Assembly (NCBI GenBank): GCA_030157755.1
Contig: JAOAUD010000013.1
Location: 1 to 32,089 of the forward strand
From: Candidatus Nanopelagicales bacterium
Lineage (GTDB): Bacteria > Actinomycetota > Actinomycetes > S36-B12 > UBA10799
Length of the DNA stretch: 32,089 bases
Direction of reading: 5' to 3'
The notes under the pieces were generated by a model that did not search any database, was not told the DNA's origin, and worked only from the letters and a program-made list of their open reading frames with translations. Both the position numbers and the translations under genes were made by a program. Of this stretch, positions 1-8,391 are shown piece by piece (the first letter of the stretch is position 1; every line of letters begins with the position of its first letter).

Positions 1-2
1 GA

Positions 3-614
3 TTCGCGTTCATCATTGAGGCGCTCGGGACGAATACTGGGTTTCCGTTCTCACCTTACGACTACACCGATGCACTAGGCATTCGTCTTGCCGAGGTGCC
101 CCTGGTCATCCCATTCGCATGGGCAATGACGGCGTACCCAGTTCTCTTGTTAAGCCGTCGGCTTACAGCCGCCCTGAACCCGTCCGTCGGCAGCCGCTTT
201 GTGTTTGCCGGAATTGGCGCCTTTGCGCTCACTTCGTGGGACTTGTTCCTTGACCCTCAGATGGTGTCGGCCGGGTACTGGAGGTGGAATCACAACGCAG
301 TCGATCTGCCGGGGGTTCCCGGTATCCCAGCCATGAACTACCTCGGCTGGCTTGGCGCGAGTTTCGTGCTGATGTTGTTGCTGTCACTGCTGCCGACCAG
401 AGCGGTTTCCGAAGCCGTGCCCGCCACACTGTGGGCATGGACTTGGATCGGTGGCATTGTGGCCAACGCGTTCTTCTTTGACCGGCCAACAGTCGCCCTG
501 GTTGGAGGAGTCGCGATGGCGGTGGTGACGGTTCCCTACTTGTGGCTGCTGGCCAACAAGCGCGGCGCCACGACAACGATCGATCCATCGATCCGCGAAG
601 GAGTGTCGGGGTGA
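3..614 (+). CDS. cruF: CruF-like carotenoid 1',2'-hydratase (DUF422 / carotenoid biosynthesis membrane protein), 5' truncated by window edge
   Basis: The frame is open from the window start: FAFIIEALGTNTGFPFSPYDYTDALGIRLAEVPLVIPFAWAM..., typical of the CruF/DUF422 family (E-x-LGT-x-TG-x-PF...Y-x-Y...LG...VPL-x-IP-x-AW). Multiple hydrophobic segments. The ORF track lists only the internal ATG at 96. Confidence 0.85.
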   Translation, partial: FAFIIEALGTNTGFPFSPYDYTDALGIRLAEVPLVIPFAWAMTAYPVLLLSRRLTAALNPSVGSRFVFAGIGAFALTSWDLFLDPQMVSAGYWRWNHNAVDLPGVPGIPAMNYLGWLGASFVLMLLLSLLPTRAVSEAVPATLWAWTWIGGIVANAFFFDRPTVALVGGVAMAVVTVPYLWLLANKRGATTTIDPSIREGVSG

Positions 615-1750
615 GGATTCCACTGCGCGTTGTCGCCGCAACCCTCGGTCTCGCCGCAACAGCGCTGGCGGTCGGAACCCTGCGCAACGCTCGATCGCTG
701 CCGGTCGCACAGCCGTCCAGTGGCGCCGACACAAGCCCTGGACCCGACACAACGATCAGCGTCCTACTTCCGGCGCGCAACGAGAGCGGCAACATCGAAC
801 GATGCCTGCCGACCCTGCTGTCACTGCACGGTGCAACCGAGATCCTCGTGCTCGACGATCAATCGACCGACGACACCGCAGCCATCGCCAAGCGCCTAGT
901 GGAGGCCGACCCGAGGGCAGCGGTACTGCAAGACAACGGCACCAGCATTCCGCCAGGTTGGCTTGGCAAGTCCTGGGCGTGCGAGCGGCTTGCTCAGGCG
1001 GCGAAAGGGGACGTACTGGCATTTGTCGATGCCGACGTGACCCTGAATCCGAGCGCTCTGGTTTCGGCAGTTCGACTGATGCGCGAACTTAATGTCGACA
1101 TGATCTGCCCGTACCCAGAGCAACTGACAAGCACGCCACTGACCCGACTCGTGCAGCCACTGCTGCAGTGGTCCTGGTTGACGTTCATCCCAGTCACCAC
1201 GTCCATGGACCGGCAGCTCCCAAGCATGGCTGTCGGCAACGGCCAGTTTGCTGTCTTTAACGCACCCGCCTATCGCAGCGTCGGTGGTCATGCCGCAGTT
1301 GCGGGCGACGTACTTGAGGATGTTGGCCTAGCGCGTGCGATGCGGCGGGCCGGGTACCGAACGGCGGTTGTCGATGGCTCGGCGATCGCCAAGTGTCGCA
1401 TGTACGAGACGGACCGCGAACTCGCTGACGGCTATACAAAATCGCTGTGGGCTGCATCAGGAAGTGAAGTAGGTGCGTTAGGTATTGCCGGTCTGCTCAA
1501 GTTGTTGTACGTGCTTCCGCCACTGTTCGCTGCGACAAGTCGCGATCGAAACGTGAGGGCCTGGGGCGCAGTGGGCTACGCCGCGGGAGTGGCAAGTCGC
1601 GTCGTCGTGGCACGCAAGACCGGTCAACGGGTATGGCCCGAGGCGCTCACCCAGCCCCTGTCGGTGACCGCCTTCAGCGCGCTTACCGTGATCTCAATTT
1701 GGCGGCATCGCCGAGGCGAATTGCAGTGGAAGGGTCGCCCCCTCCCCTAG
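611..1750 (+). CDS. GT2-family glycosyltransferase, CruG/CruC/HpnB-like (probable carotenoid glycosyltransferase)
   Basis: GTG start at 611 overlaps the upstream TGA (GTGA, 611-614), in frame with ORF 542..1750. Motifs ISVLLPARNESGNI, ILVLDDQSTDDT, PPGWLGKSWACERL, FVDADV. Confidence 0.82.
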   Translation: MRIPLRVVAATLGLAATALAVGTLRNARSLPVAQPSSGADTSPGPDTTISVLLPARNESGNIERCLPTLLSLHGATEILVLDDQSTDDTAAIAKRLVEADPRAAVLQDNGTSIPPGWLGKSWACERLAQAAKGDVLAFVDADVTLNPSALVSAVRLMRELNVDMICPYPEQLTSTPLTRLVQPLLQWSWLTFIPVTTSMDRQLPSMAVGNGQFAVFNAPAYRSVGGHAAVAGDVLEDVGLARAMRRAGYRTAVVDGSAIAKCRMYETDRELADGYTKSLWAASGSEVGALGIAGLLKLLYVLPPLFAATSRDRNVRAWGAVGYAAGVASRVVVARKTGQRVWPEALTQPLSVTAFSALTVISIWRHRRGELQWKGRPLP

Positions 1751-2694
1751 GTCGCTGCGTCCTCGCCTTCAAACGGCGAGGTCGCCAGATAACGCGGAGC
1801 CTTTCCTTTGACGGCAGCCCAAAGTCGGGTTCCGTTCTCGAAGTGCCACCACTCGCAATCCAACTGAACAAAACCGGCCTTGAACATCACGGCGCGAAGC
1901 AGCCTGCGAAGATCGCGGCTTAGCGCGAGCGGATCAGAGTCCGCCACGGTCTCCAGCGAGCGCGCGTGTGCCTGATGTGAGAACTCGTCAAAGCGAGTAC
2001 CCAGGTTCAGTGGAATCGACTGCCAAGTGAGCGTCACGTCGACAGTCCCACCGGTTGCGTGCGGAGGCGGTGTCGCCGGATCCGCTGACGGTGGGTTCAC
2101 GAAGCCGGGTGCCAGCGTCCCATCCGCGTAGGCCAACGCGTGCAATTCAGCCTGTAGCCGCGGATCCCGCCAGGCATCCCAGACCGCGAGTCCGAATCCC
2201 TCCGGCAGATCATCGACCGCGTTAACCAATCGCAGTGCCGCGCCCTGGCGCATGACTGCCTCGGGTAGCGCGTAGGGCCACCCGCTGTGCCAATACGCGC
2301 CAAGCACCCGCACTCGAGGGTGCCGGATGTTGATGAGGGGTTCATCGCTGCCGTCTGCATCATCACCCACCAGCGGCAAGGCCGTCCCACTCGGATCAGA
2401 CAGCAATTCCGGAATCGGAAGTTGACGTGGCACCGCTCCAAGCGACAAGACCGTTGCCGGGTCCACTCCACACCAGTCGTACGTCGGCAGGCTGGTGAGT
2501 CGAGGACGACCGTCAGAGCTCATAGGTACATGGTCGAGTACACCCGACTCGATGAACCAACTCGGGTCATCAATTGCAGCAGAGTTGAGCACGGCCAAAC
2601 GGGTGAACCATGGTGTTGGAGAGCTAAGCGTTGATTGATCATGGAGGGGTGAAACGCGTGGCGCTGCGACACACGGCCGTGGCCGTGGGCTCAA
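1747..2694 (-). CDS. VanX-type D-alanyl-D-alanine dipeptidase (peptidase M15D family); true start probably downstream of 2694
   Basis: C-terminal zinc-peptidase motifs H-ATGGTV-D (PPPHATGGTVDVTLTW) and E-WWH (LDCEWWHFENG). The first ~30-55 residues of the maximal ORF overlap the divergent gene's start and may not be translated. Confidence 0.75.
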   Translation of the reverse strand: MSPRPRPCVAAPRVSPLHDQSTLSSPTPWFTRLAVLNSAAIDDPSWFIESGVLDHVPMSSDGRPRLTSLPTYDWCGVDPATVLSLGAVPRQLPIPELLSDPSGTALPLVGDDADGSDEPLINIRHPRVRVLGAYWHSGWPYALPEAVMRQGAALRLVNAVDDLPEGFGLAVWDAWRDPRLQAELHALAYADGTLAPGFVNPPSADPATPPPHATGGTVDVTLTWQSIPLNLGTRFDEFSHQAHARSLETVADSDPLALSRDLRRLLRAVMFKAGFVQLDCEWWHFENGTRLWAAVKGKAPRYLATSPFEGEDAAT

Positions 2695-3965
2695 TGCTGC
2701 TCATCGCGGGGGGTTCACTAGTCGCAGGACCAGCGGCCCAGGCGACGGTCACGACGTTTAACGATGGAGTGCTGATATACAAAGTCGGCGACGCAGGTGA
2801 AGTCAGCATTGGTGATGGATTGGTCGATGCATGTGTCACGACGTGCGCAGCCAACAACGGCGTTGGTATTGACGGCAGCGGCGTGCTCACGCTCCCAAGT
2901 CAGGTAAGCGATGGCTTCCTCACCTATAACGTCACTGAGATCAGCGACCGGGCATTTTCAGATTGGTCGGGAATCTTCGGCGTGACCATCCCAGGAACCG
3001 TGCGCCGCGTCGGAAACCAAGCCTTCTACCGGGGAACTCCGGGAACGGGCCTGTCCAGCCTCACAATCGAACCTGGCGTCGACCTGACAATCAGCAACAT
3101 GGCCTTCGCCGGCACAGCTCTGACCCACCTGGATATCCCATCAAGGGTGAGGACTATCGAGATGGCCGCCTTCATCGACGTTCCGAATCTGCAAACGATC
3201 GAGATCAACGGCGGCGACACCCCTGCCTCTATCGCAACTTCAGCGTTCCGCCTTGGGAACCCGGCTCCGAATTCGGACCTGGACTACGTGCGTTTCCGCG
3301 GGGTCAAGCCAACGATTGCTGACAATGCATTCGACGGCCACGTCGGCTGTGAACTTCGCTACCAATCAACCGAGACCAGTTGGAGCGCGCCATTCGCGAC
3401 GATGTCCGACTGCACGTGGATCTCAACTGACGCTCCGTCAATCACTGCCTCGCCCGCAGACGCCACCACGCGCGTCGGAGACCCCGCGACGACCTTCAGT
3501 GTGGCGGCGACCGGAAATGGTGAGCTGTACTACCAGTGGCAGCGCAACGGTGTTGGCATCCCGGGTGAGAACAGCGCCACCCTCACCATCTCGAACCCGT
3601 CGCTGAGTAACAGCGGCGACCAGTACGACGTCGTGGTGACGAACTGGGTCGGTTCGCAGACAAGCTCGGCAGCAACCCTGACAGTTACTCCCGCACCTGC
3701 GACGCCTACCAAAGCGGCCCAAACCGCCAATCTTGCGATCGCCAAGAAACTGAAGCGCAACCGCTCATACACGCTGCCAACTCGCACCACGGAAGGTCAG
3801 CCAATCGCGTGGTCGGTCTCCAAGACCGGTAAGTGCAAAGTCAACGGCGGAAAGCTCAAGTGCAGGAAGGCGACCGGGAAGCGCACGACCACATTGACGG
3901 CCCGCGCCCCAGCAACTTCGACACTGTTTGAGTTCGTCCAAACGGTCAAGCGCAAGGTTGGCTAA
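2649..3965 (+). CDS. Secreted protein with BspA-type leucine-rich repeats, an Ig-like domain and a basic C-terminal domain
   Basis: GTG at 2649 gives MKRVALRHTAVAVGSMLLIAGGSLVAGPAAQA (signal peptide). BspA-like LRR units (ISDRAFSDWSGIFGVTIPGTVRRVGNQAFY; LTHLDIPSRVRTIEMAAF). Ig-like segment with YYQWQRNGVGIPGENSATLTISNPSLSNSGDQYDVVVTN. Confidence 0.75.
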   Translation: MKRVALRHTAVAVGSMLLIAGGSLVAGPAAQATVTTFNDGVLIYKVGDAGEVSIGDGLVDACVTTCAANNGVGIDGSGVLTLPSQVSDGFLTYNVTEISDRAFSDWSGIFGVTIPGTVRRVGNQAFYRGTPGTGLSSLTIEPGVDLTISNMAFAGTALTHLDIPSRVRTIEMAAFIDVPNLQTIEINGGDTPASIATSAFRLGNPAPNSDLDYVRFRGVKPTIADNAFDGHVGCELRYQSTETSWSAPFATMSDCTWISTDAPSITASPADATTRVGDPATTFSVAATGNGELYYQWQRNGVGIPGENSATLTISNPSLSNSGDQYDVVVTNWVGSQTSSAATLTVTPAPATPTKAAQTANLAIAKKLKRNRSYTLPTRTTEGQPIAWSVSKTGKCKVNGGKLKCRKATGKRTTTLTARAPATSTLFEFVQTVKRKVG

Positions 3966-4000
3966 CACGAGCGGCCAACAACGCTCTATCGTCAGGCGTC

Positions 4001-5497
4001 GTGAGCCGCATTGTTGTCATCGGAGCCGGAATCGGCGGTATGGCAACGGCTGCACGTCTGAGCGTCAAAGGCCACCAGGTGACGATTGTTGAACAGTCCG
4101 ATCAAGTCGGCGGCAAGGCTGGCGCGTATTCCCGCGACGGCTTCGTGTTCGACACGGGCCCAAGCCTGATCACGCTCCCGGCGGTCTACCGCGACCTCTT
4201 CCTCAAGACTGGCACCTCGCTGGAAGACAACGTGGACCTTCAGCCTGTCGAACCAGGCACAAGTTATCGATGGTCAGACGGCACACGGGTGACGCTTCCT
4301 GGGGTCAACCCGGCCGCTGCCGCCACCGCGCTTGGTGACGCGCTCGGCGGAACCGCGCGGGAAGATTGGCTCGCCCTCATAGCGCGGGCAGCCGAGATCT
4401 GGCGGATCACGCGAAAGCCGTTCCTGGAGTCGCCGCTAACCGGCACGAGGGAACTGCTCGCCCTGGCCAAGAGCCCCCGAGACGTTCGAACCGTTGCCCC
4501 GACCACCAGCCTTCGAGGCTTGGGGCGCAAGTACTTGCGAGACCCGAGACTGCGGATGCTCCTTGATCGCTACGCAACCTATTCCGGATCCGACCCGCGC
4601 AAAGCACCAGCAGCGCTGTCGACGATTCCCTACGTCGAACAAACCTTCGGAAGTTGGCACATAGGTGGTGGTGTCCACAAACTCGCTGACGCACTGGCGG
4701 CCCGCTGTGAGGAACGCAAAATTGACATCTTGCTGAACTCTGACGTGACGCGCATAGTGCTCGACGAAGGCAGAGTCCGCAGCGTTGAATTGTCCGACGG
4801 CAGCCACCTTGAGGCGGACATCGTGGTTTCCAACGCTGATGCTTCCCACCTCTATGGCGATCTCGTGTCGGGCAATCGAGCCGATGCCGCGCTGCGTCAA
4901 CTTCGCAAAGCGACACCCTCGTTCTCTGGCTTCGTCATGCTGCTCGCGATCAAGGGCAGAACTCCCGACATCAGCCACCACAACGTGTGGTTTCCAGCTG
5001 ACTACAACGCAGAATTTGATGCCGTCTTCAAGGGTCGGCCAGCGACAGATCCCACGATCTATGCCTGCGTCCCCGATGACCCGCTCATGCGGCCAGACGC
5101 TGACCACGAATCATGGTTCGTACTCATCAACGCACCTCGACATGGCCATGGCAAGAATGAATTCGATTGGTCGCAAACAGACTTCGCCAACAACTACGCC
5201 GACCGAATGGTGGAGCTACTCGCAGAGCGTGGCACGGACCTGCGTAGTCGCATTTTGTGGCGCGAACTCATCACTCCCGCGGACTTGGAAGCCCGCACCC
5301 GAGCACCTGGTGGCTCGATCTACGGCACGTCAAGCAATGGCATGCGCGCCGCGTTCTTGCGTCCAGCGAATACCTCGCCGATTGAGGGGCTCTACCTCGT
5401 TGGTGGTTCATCACATCCAGGCGGCGGCTTGCCACTCGTCGGTATGTCCGCCGAGATTGTCGCCGAGACAATCGGCCGCGCCCGCAAACGCAACTGA
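4001..5497 (+). CDS. CrtI/CrtD-family FAD-dependent carotenoid desaturase
   Basis: GTG start; N-terminal Rossmann motif VVIGAGIGGMATAARLSVKGHQVTIVEQSDQVGGKAG, then DGFVFDTGPSLITLPAVY; C-terminal LYLVGGSSHPGGGLPLVGMSAEIVAETI. Confidence 0.85.
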   Translation: MSRIVVIGAGIGGMATAARLSVKGHQVTIVEQSDQVGGKAGAYSRDGFVFDTGPSLITLPAVYRDLFLKTGTSLEDNVDLQPVEPGTSYRWSDGTRVTLPGVNPAAAATALGDALGGTAREDWLALIARAAEIWRITRKPFLESPLTGTRELLALAKSPRDVRTVAPTTSLRGLGRKYLRDPRLRMLLDRYATYSGSDPRKAPAALSTIPYVEQTFGSWHIGGGVHKLADALAARCEERKIDILLNSDVTRIVLDEGRVRSVELSDGSHLEADIVVSNADASHLYGDLVSGNRADAALRQLRKATPSFSGFVMLLAIKGRTPDISHHNVWFPADYNAEFDAVFKGRPATDPTIYACVPDDPLMRPDADHESWFVLINAPRHGHGKNEFDWSQTDFANNYADRMVELLAERGTDLRSRILWRELITPADLEARTRAPGGSIYGTSSNGMRAAFLRPANTSPIEGLYLVGGSSHPGGGLPLVGMSAEIVAETIGRARKRN

Positions 5498-5549
5498 CTC
5501 CCGGCACTAACCGCGTCGGTGGTCGAAGCGCCTGTCACGGTCGGTAGGG

Positions 5550-6425
5550 CTACGCCTTCCGGAACTGAATGACCGCTACCCAGACCATGATCAGGCCCAT
5601 AACCGCGATGATTACTGCCTCGAGCCACATCGGCACTAGCCAGTCTCCCCACGTCACTCCGCTCACGAACGAAGCGCCCGCCGGGCCAACGTCAATGAAC
5701 GCGAAGATCGTCCGACGGACCAAATCGACCGCGTACGTGAGTGGGTTGATGTGGGTGAGGATCGTTAACCAGGTGGGCAGGTTGTTGAGGGGGAACAACG
5801 CCCCCGATAAGAAGAACATCGGGAGCATGAGGACCTGGGTCATCGCCATGAACGCCTGAAACGTCTTGATCCGTGCCGCGACCATCACGCCGAATGCCGT
5901 GATCATCAGCGCGATGAGCATCAACTCGGCGACGACCAGAACGATCATCAGCGGGTTGTACGGAACGCCGACAAGTCCAGCCAGTGCCAGCAGCACCAAT
6001 CCTTGGAACGTAGCGACCGTCGCTCCACCTACGCACTTTCCGACAACGATTGCCCAGCGCCCAACGGGGGCAACGAGCATCTCGCGGAGGAAGCCGAATT
6101 CGCGGTCCCAAACAATCGAGCCAGCGGAGAAGACGGCCGTGAACAACACCGCCAGAGTCAGCACTCCAGGGAACAGGAACGTCCGAACATTGACATCGGA
6201 CGCTGCACCCGTGCCACCCATGAGACTCGACAATCCGGTCCCAAGGACGAAGAGGAAGAGCAGCGGCTGCATAAGCGACGTGACCATCCGCAACCGATCG
6301 CGGCGGAAGCGAATGAGCTCGCGACGCCACACAACTTTGATAGCGCGCCAATCGCTGCGCCAACTGCGCGGGGGCACCAGTACCGAGACCACAGTGATCG
6401 GTGGCACTTCATTGGTTGTTGTCAT
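5550..6425 (-). CDS. ABC-2 type transporter permease (DrrB-like)
   Basis: Start MTTTNEVPP at 6425, just after the ATPase stop at 6430. About six hydrophobic segments; ABC-2 signature region FLREMLVAPVGRWAIVVGKCVGGATVA and PMFFLSGALFPLNNLPTWL. Confidence 0.85.
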   Translation of the reverse strand: MTTTNEVPPITVVSVLVPPRSWRSDWRAIKVVWRRELIRFRRDRLRMVTSLMQPLLFLFVLGTGLSSLMGGTGAASDVNVRTFLFPGVLTLAVLFTAVFSAGSIVWDREFGFLREMLVAPVGRWAIVVGKCVGGATVATFQGLVLLALAGLVGVPYNPLMIVLVVAELMLIALMITAFGVMVAARIKTFQAFMAMTQVLMLPMFFLSGALFPLNNLPTWLTILTHINPLTYAVDLVRRTIFAFIDVGPAGASFVSGVTWGDWLVPMWLEAVIIAVMGLIMVWVAVIQFRKA

Positions 6426-6429
6426 CGGG

Positions 6430-7437
6430 CTACCTCCGTCCTGCAAGTTGCGGTGGCGGCCCCGACCCACGCGCGACCGCCTGGTCTGCATCGCGAATCG
6501 AGGTGCCGGTGTGGGCCATAAATACGTCGTCGAGCGAGGGTCGAGCCACACTGACCGCCCGAATCGCCATGCCCATTTCAAAGAGTTGCGGGACGAAGCG
6601 CTCACCATCAGCGACCGAGAACGTCAGCACGCCATCAAGGACCCGCGACTCGATTCCGAACTTCTCTCGGATGGCGAGTCTTGCGGCTTCGTCATCATCA
6701 GTTCGGATCTCGACCCTGTCTTTACCCACCTGCGCCTTGAGTGCCGCCGGAGTGTCGAGGGCGACAATCTGACCGGCGTCCATGATCGCAATGCGGTCAC
6801 AGTGGTCGGCTTCATCCATGTAGTGGGTGGTCACGAAGATGGTGATGTCTTCGGAATCGCGCAACTCGTACAAGTACTTCCAGATTGAGCTTCTGGTCTG
6901 CGGGTCGAGTCCCACCGTTGGTTCGTCGAGGAAGAGCACTCGAGGCGAGTGCATGAGCCCACGAGCGATCTCAAGGCGACGCTTCATGCCGCCAGAGAAC
7001 GTCTGAACCAGCGAATCACGCCGATCCCACAATCCGACCATCTCCAGGACCTGCTTCATACGAGGTCGAACCAGTTCACGCGGAACCCCGTAGAGCTCCG
7101 CATGGAACTCGAGGTTCTGAGCAGCTGACAGGTAGACATCCAGGGTGGTCTCTTGGAATACCAACCCAATGTTCCGCCGAACGTCGTCGCGCTGAGTCAG
7201 GACATCAAAGTCCGCGACCCTCGCCGTCCCACTTGTGGGATCAAGCAACGTGCAGAGGATGGAAATGGTCGTCGACTTCCCGGCCCCATTAGGGCCGAGG
7301 AAGCCGAACGTTTCACCTGTGTAGACAGTCAGGTCGATGCCGCGAACTGCTTGCACGTCTCCGAAGTCCTTTGTGAGACCGTCGACCTTCACCGCTGGCG
7401 TTGCGGCCGTGTCAATCTCGCGTGGCAGTGAATCCAT
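6430..7437 (-). CDS. ABC transporter ATP-binding protein (DrrA-like, drug-resistance type)
   Basis: Walker A GPNGAGKST, signature FSGGMKRRLEIARGL, Walker B VLFLDEPTVGLDP, H-loop VTTHYMDEADHCDRIAIMDAG. Confidence 0.92.
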   Translation of the reverse strand: MDSLPREIDTAATPAVKVDGLTKDFGDVQAVRGIDLTVYTGETFGFLGPNGAGKSTTISILCTLLDPTSGTARVADFDVLTQRDDVRRNIGLVFQETTLDVYLSAAQNLEFHAELYGVPRELVRPRMKQVLEMVGLWDRRDSLVQTFSGGMKRRLEIARGLMHSPRVLFLDEPTVGLDPQTRSSIWKYLYELRDSEDITIFVTTHYMDEADHCDRIAIMDAGQIVALDTPAALKAQVGKDRVEIRTDDDEAARLAIREKFGIESRVLDGVLTFSVADGERFVPQLFEMGMAIRAVSVARPSLDDVFMAHTGTSIRDADQAVARGSGPPPQLAGRR

Positions 7438-8169
7438 CTAGTTACCTTCCGCTGGTTGTGCGGGCTCATCAGACGTTGTGGCGAACTCGGCTGGATCCGT
7501 TGCGAGGATCAGGTAAAGCTCGCGTTGTGCTGCAGTCAGAGCTGCGGCAGCAGCGGCAACCTGTTCAGTGGTTCCCACTTGTCCAACCTGACGAGCGGCC
7601 TGAACTATTCCGTGGGCGGCATCGCGCAGCGATGAGGAGTCGTTACTCGTCACCGAATCCCATACCCGCGACAAGGTCTCGCGGTTCTCTTCAACATAGG
7701 TGTCCCCTTCTGAGGTCAGCGATGCAATCCCCCGCTTCGACTGGTCGGCCTCAACCTGAACCAAACCTTCGTCCTGCAACTGCTGTAGGGCCGGGTACAC
7801 AGAACCGGGGCTAGGCGTCCACGCCCCTTCGGTCCGCTCACCGATCGCTTGCATGAGCTCGTAGCCATGACGCGGCGATTCACTGATCAGCAGCAACAAC
7901 GCTGATCGGACGTCTCCTCGACGATGGCGCCTGCCACCACGATGACGACCGCCGGGGCGGCCGCGTGGCGGCCCGAAGGCACCATCTGCACCTGGCCCCA
8001 TCCGACGATCCGAACGGCGTGGGTGGCGGCCTCGTTCCCGACGCCCGCGGGTATCACCGGCGTCATCGGCGACGAATCCGCGCCCCTTGCCTGCATTCGT
8101 GCGAGTCGTGGTCTCATCACTGGTTGACTTCGCGGTTTGTGATTTCTTGGAAGTTGATTTCTTTGTCAT
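7438..8169 (-). CDS. PadR-family transcriptional regulator with long basic, low-complexity N-terminal extension
   Basis: PadR winged-helix core RSALLLLISESPRHGYELMQAIGERTEGAWTPSPGSVYPALQQLQDEGLVQ. ATG at 8169 preferred over GTG at 8193 (no SD seen for the latter). Stop adjoins the ATPase start (7438/7437). Confidence 0.85.
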   Translation of the reverse strand: MTKKSTSKKSQTAKSTSDETTTRTNAGKGRGFVADDAGDTRGRRERGRHPRRSDRRMGPGADGAFGPPRGRPGGRHRGGRRHRRGDVRSALLLLISESPRHGYELMQAIGERTEGAWTPSPGSVYPALQQLQDEGLVQVEADQSKRGIASLTSEGDTYVEENRETLSRVWDSVTSNDSSSLRDAAHGIVQAARQVGQVGTTEQVAAAAAALTAAQRELYLILATDPAEFATTSDEPAQPAEGN

Positions 8170-8333
8170 TGGTTTCTCAATTCTTTGGGCCACATGATGT
8201 GGCGGGTGTCTTACTCGGTGTGACTTGCGATTTCTGACTGTCGTGCCGCGAGGTTGTGAGAGGACCTCAAGCGGTGTCCGCGGACGAGTGTTCTCGTCCT
8301 ATCTTGCGGGCCGTTTCTTACCGACACAGTAAC

Positions 8334-8361
8334 GATATATCGCTAACTATTCTTTACGCAA
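8334..8361 (-). promoter_or_regulatory. Predicted padR promoter: -35 TTGCGT (8356-8361), -10-like TATATC (8334-8339), overlapped by palindrome CGATATATCG (8333-8342)
   Basis: Minus-strand reading TTGCGT-N16-TATATC; perfect 10-bp palindrome over the -10, with an AT-rich context unusual for this window. Confidence 0.45.
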
Positions 8362-8391
8362 GGGTTTTGCCGGAGAATCTTTTGTGCGTGG

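Noticed and set aside
1747-2694. Possible vancomycin-resistance locus (VanX-like dipeptidase)
   Set aside because: No vanH, vanA or vanRS genes nearby; isolated VanX-like dipeptidases are common and more likely serve peptidoglycan or dipeptide recycling.
4436-5107. 223-aa minus-strand ORF opposite the first desaturase
   Set aside because: Shadow ORF of a clear FAD-dependent desaturase; no motif support.
5866-6888. 340-aa plus-strand ORF opposite the ABC permease/ATPase genes
   Set aside because: Antisense shadow ORF. The opposite strand encodes unambiguous ABC transporter motifs; the plus-strand translation is low-complexity Thr/Arg-rich with no recognisable domain.
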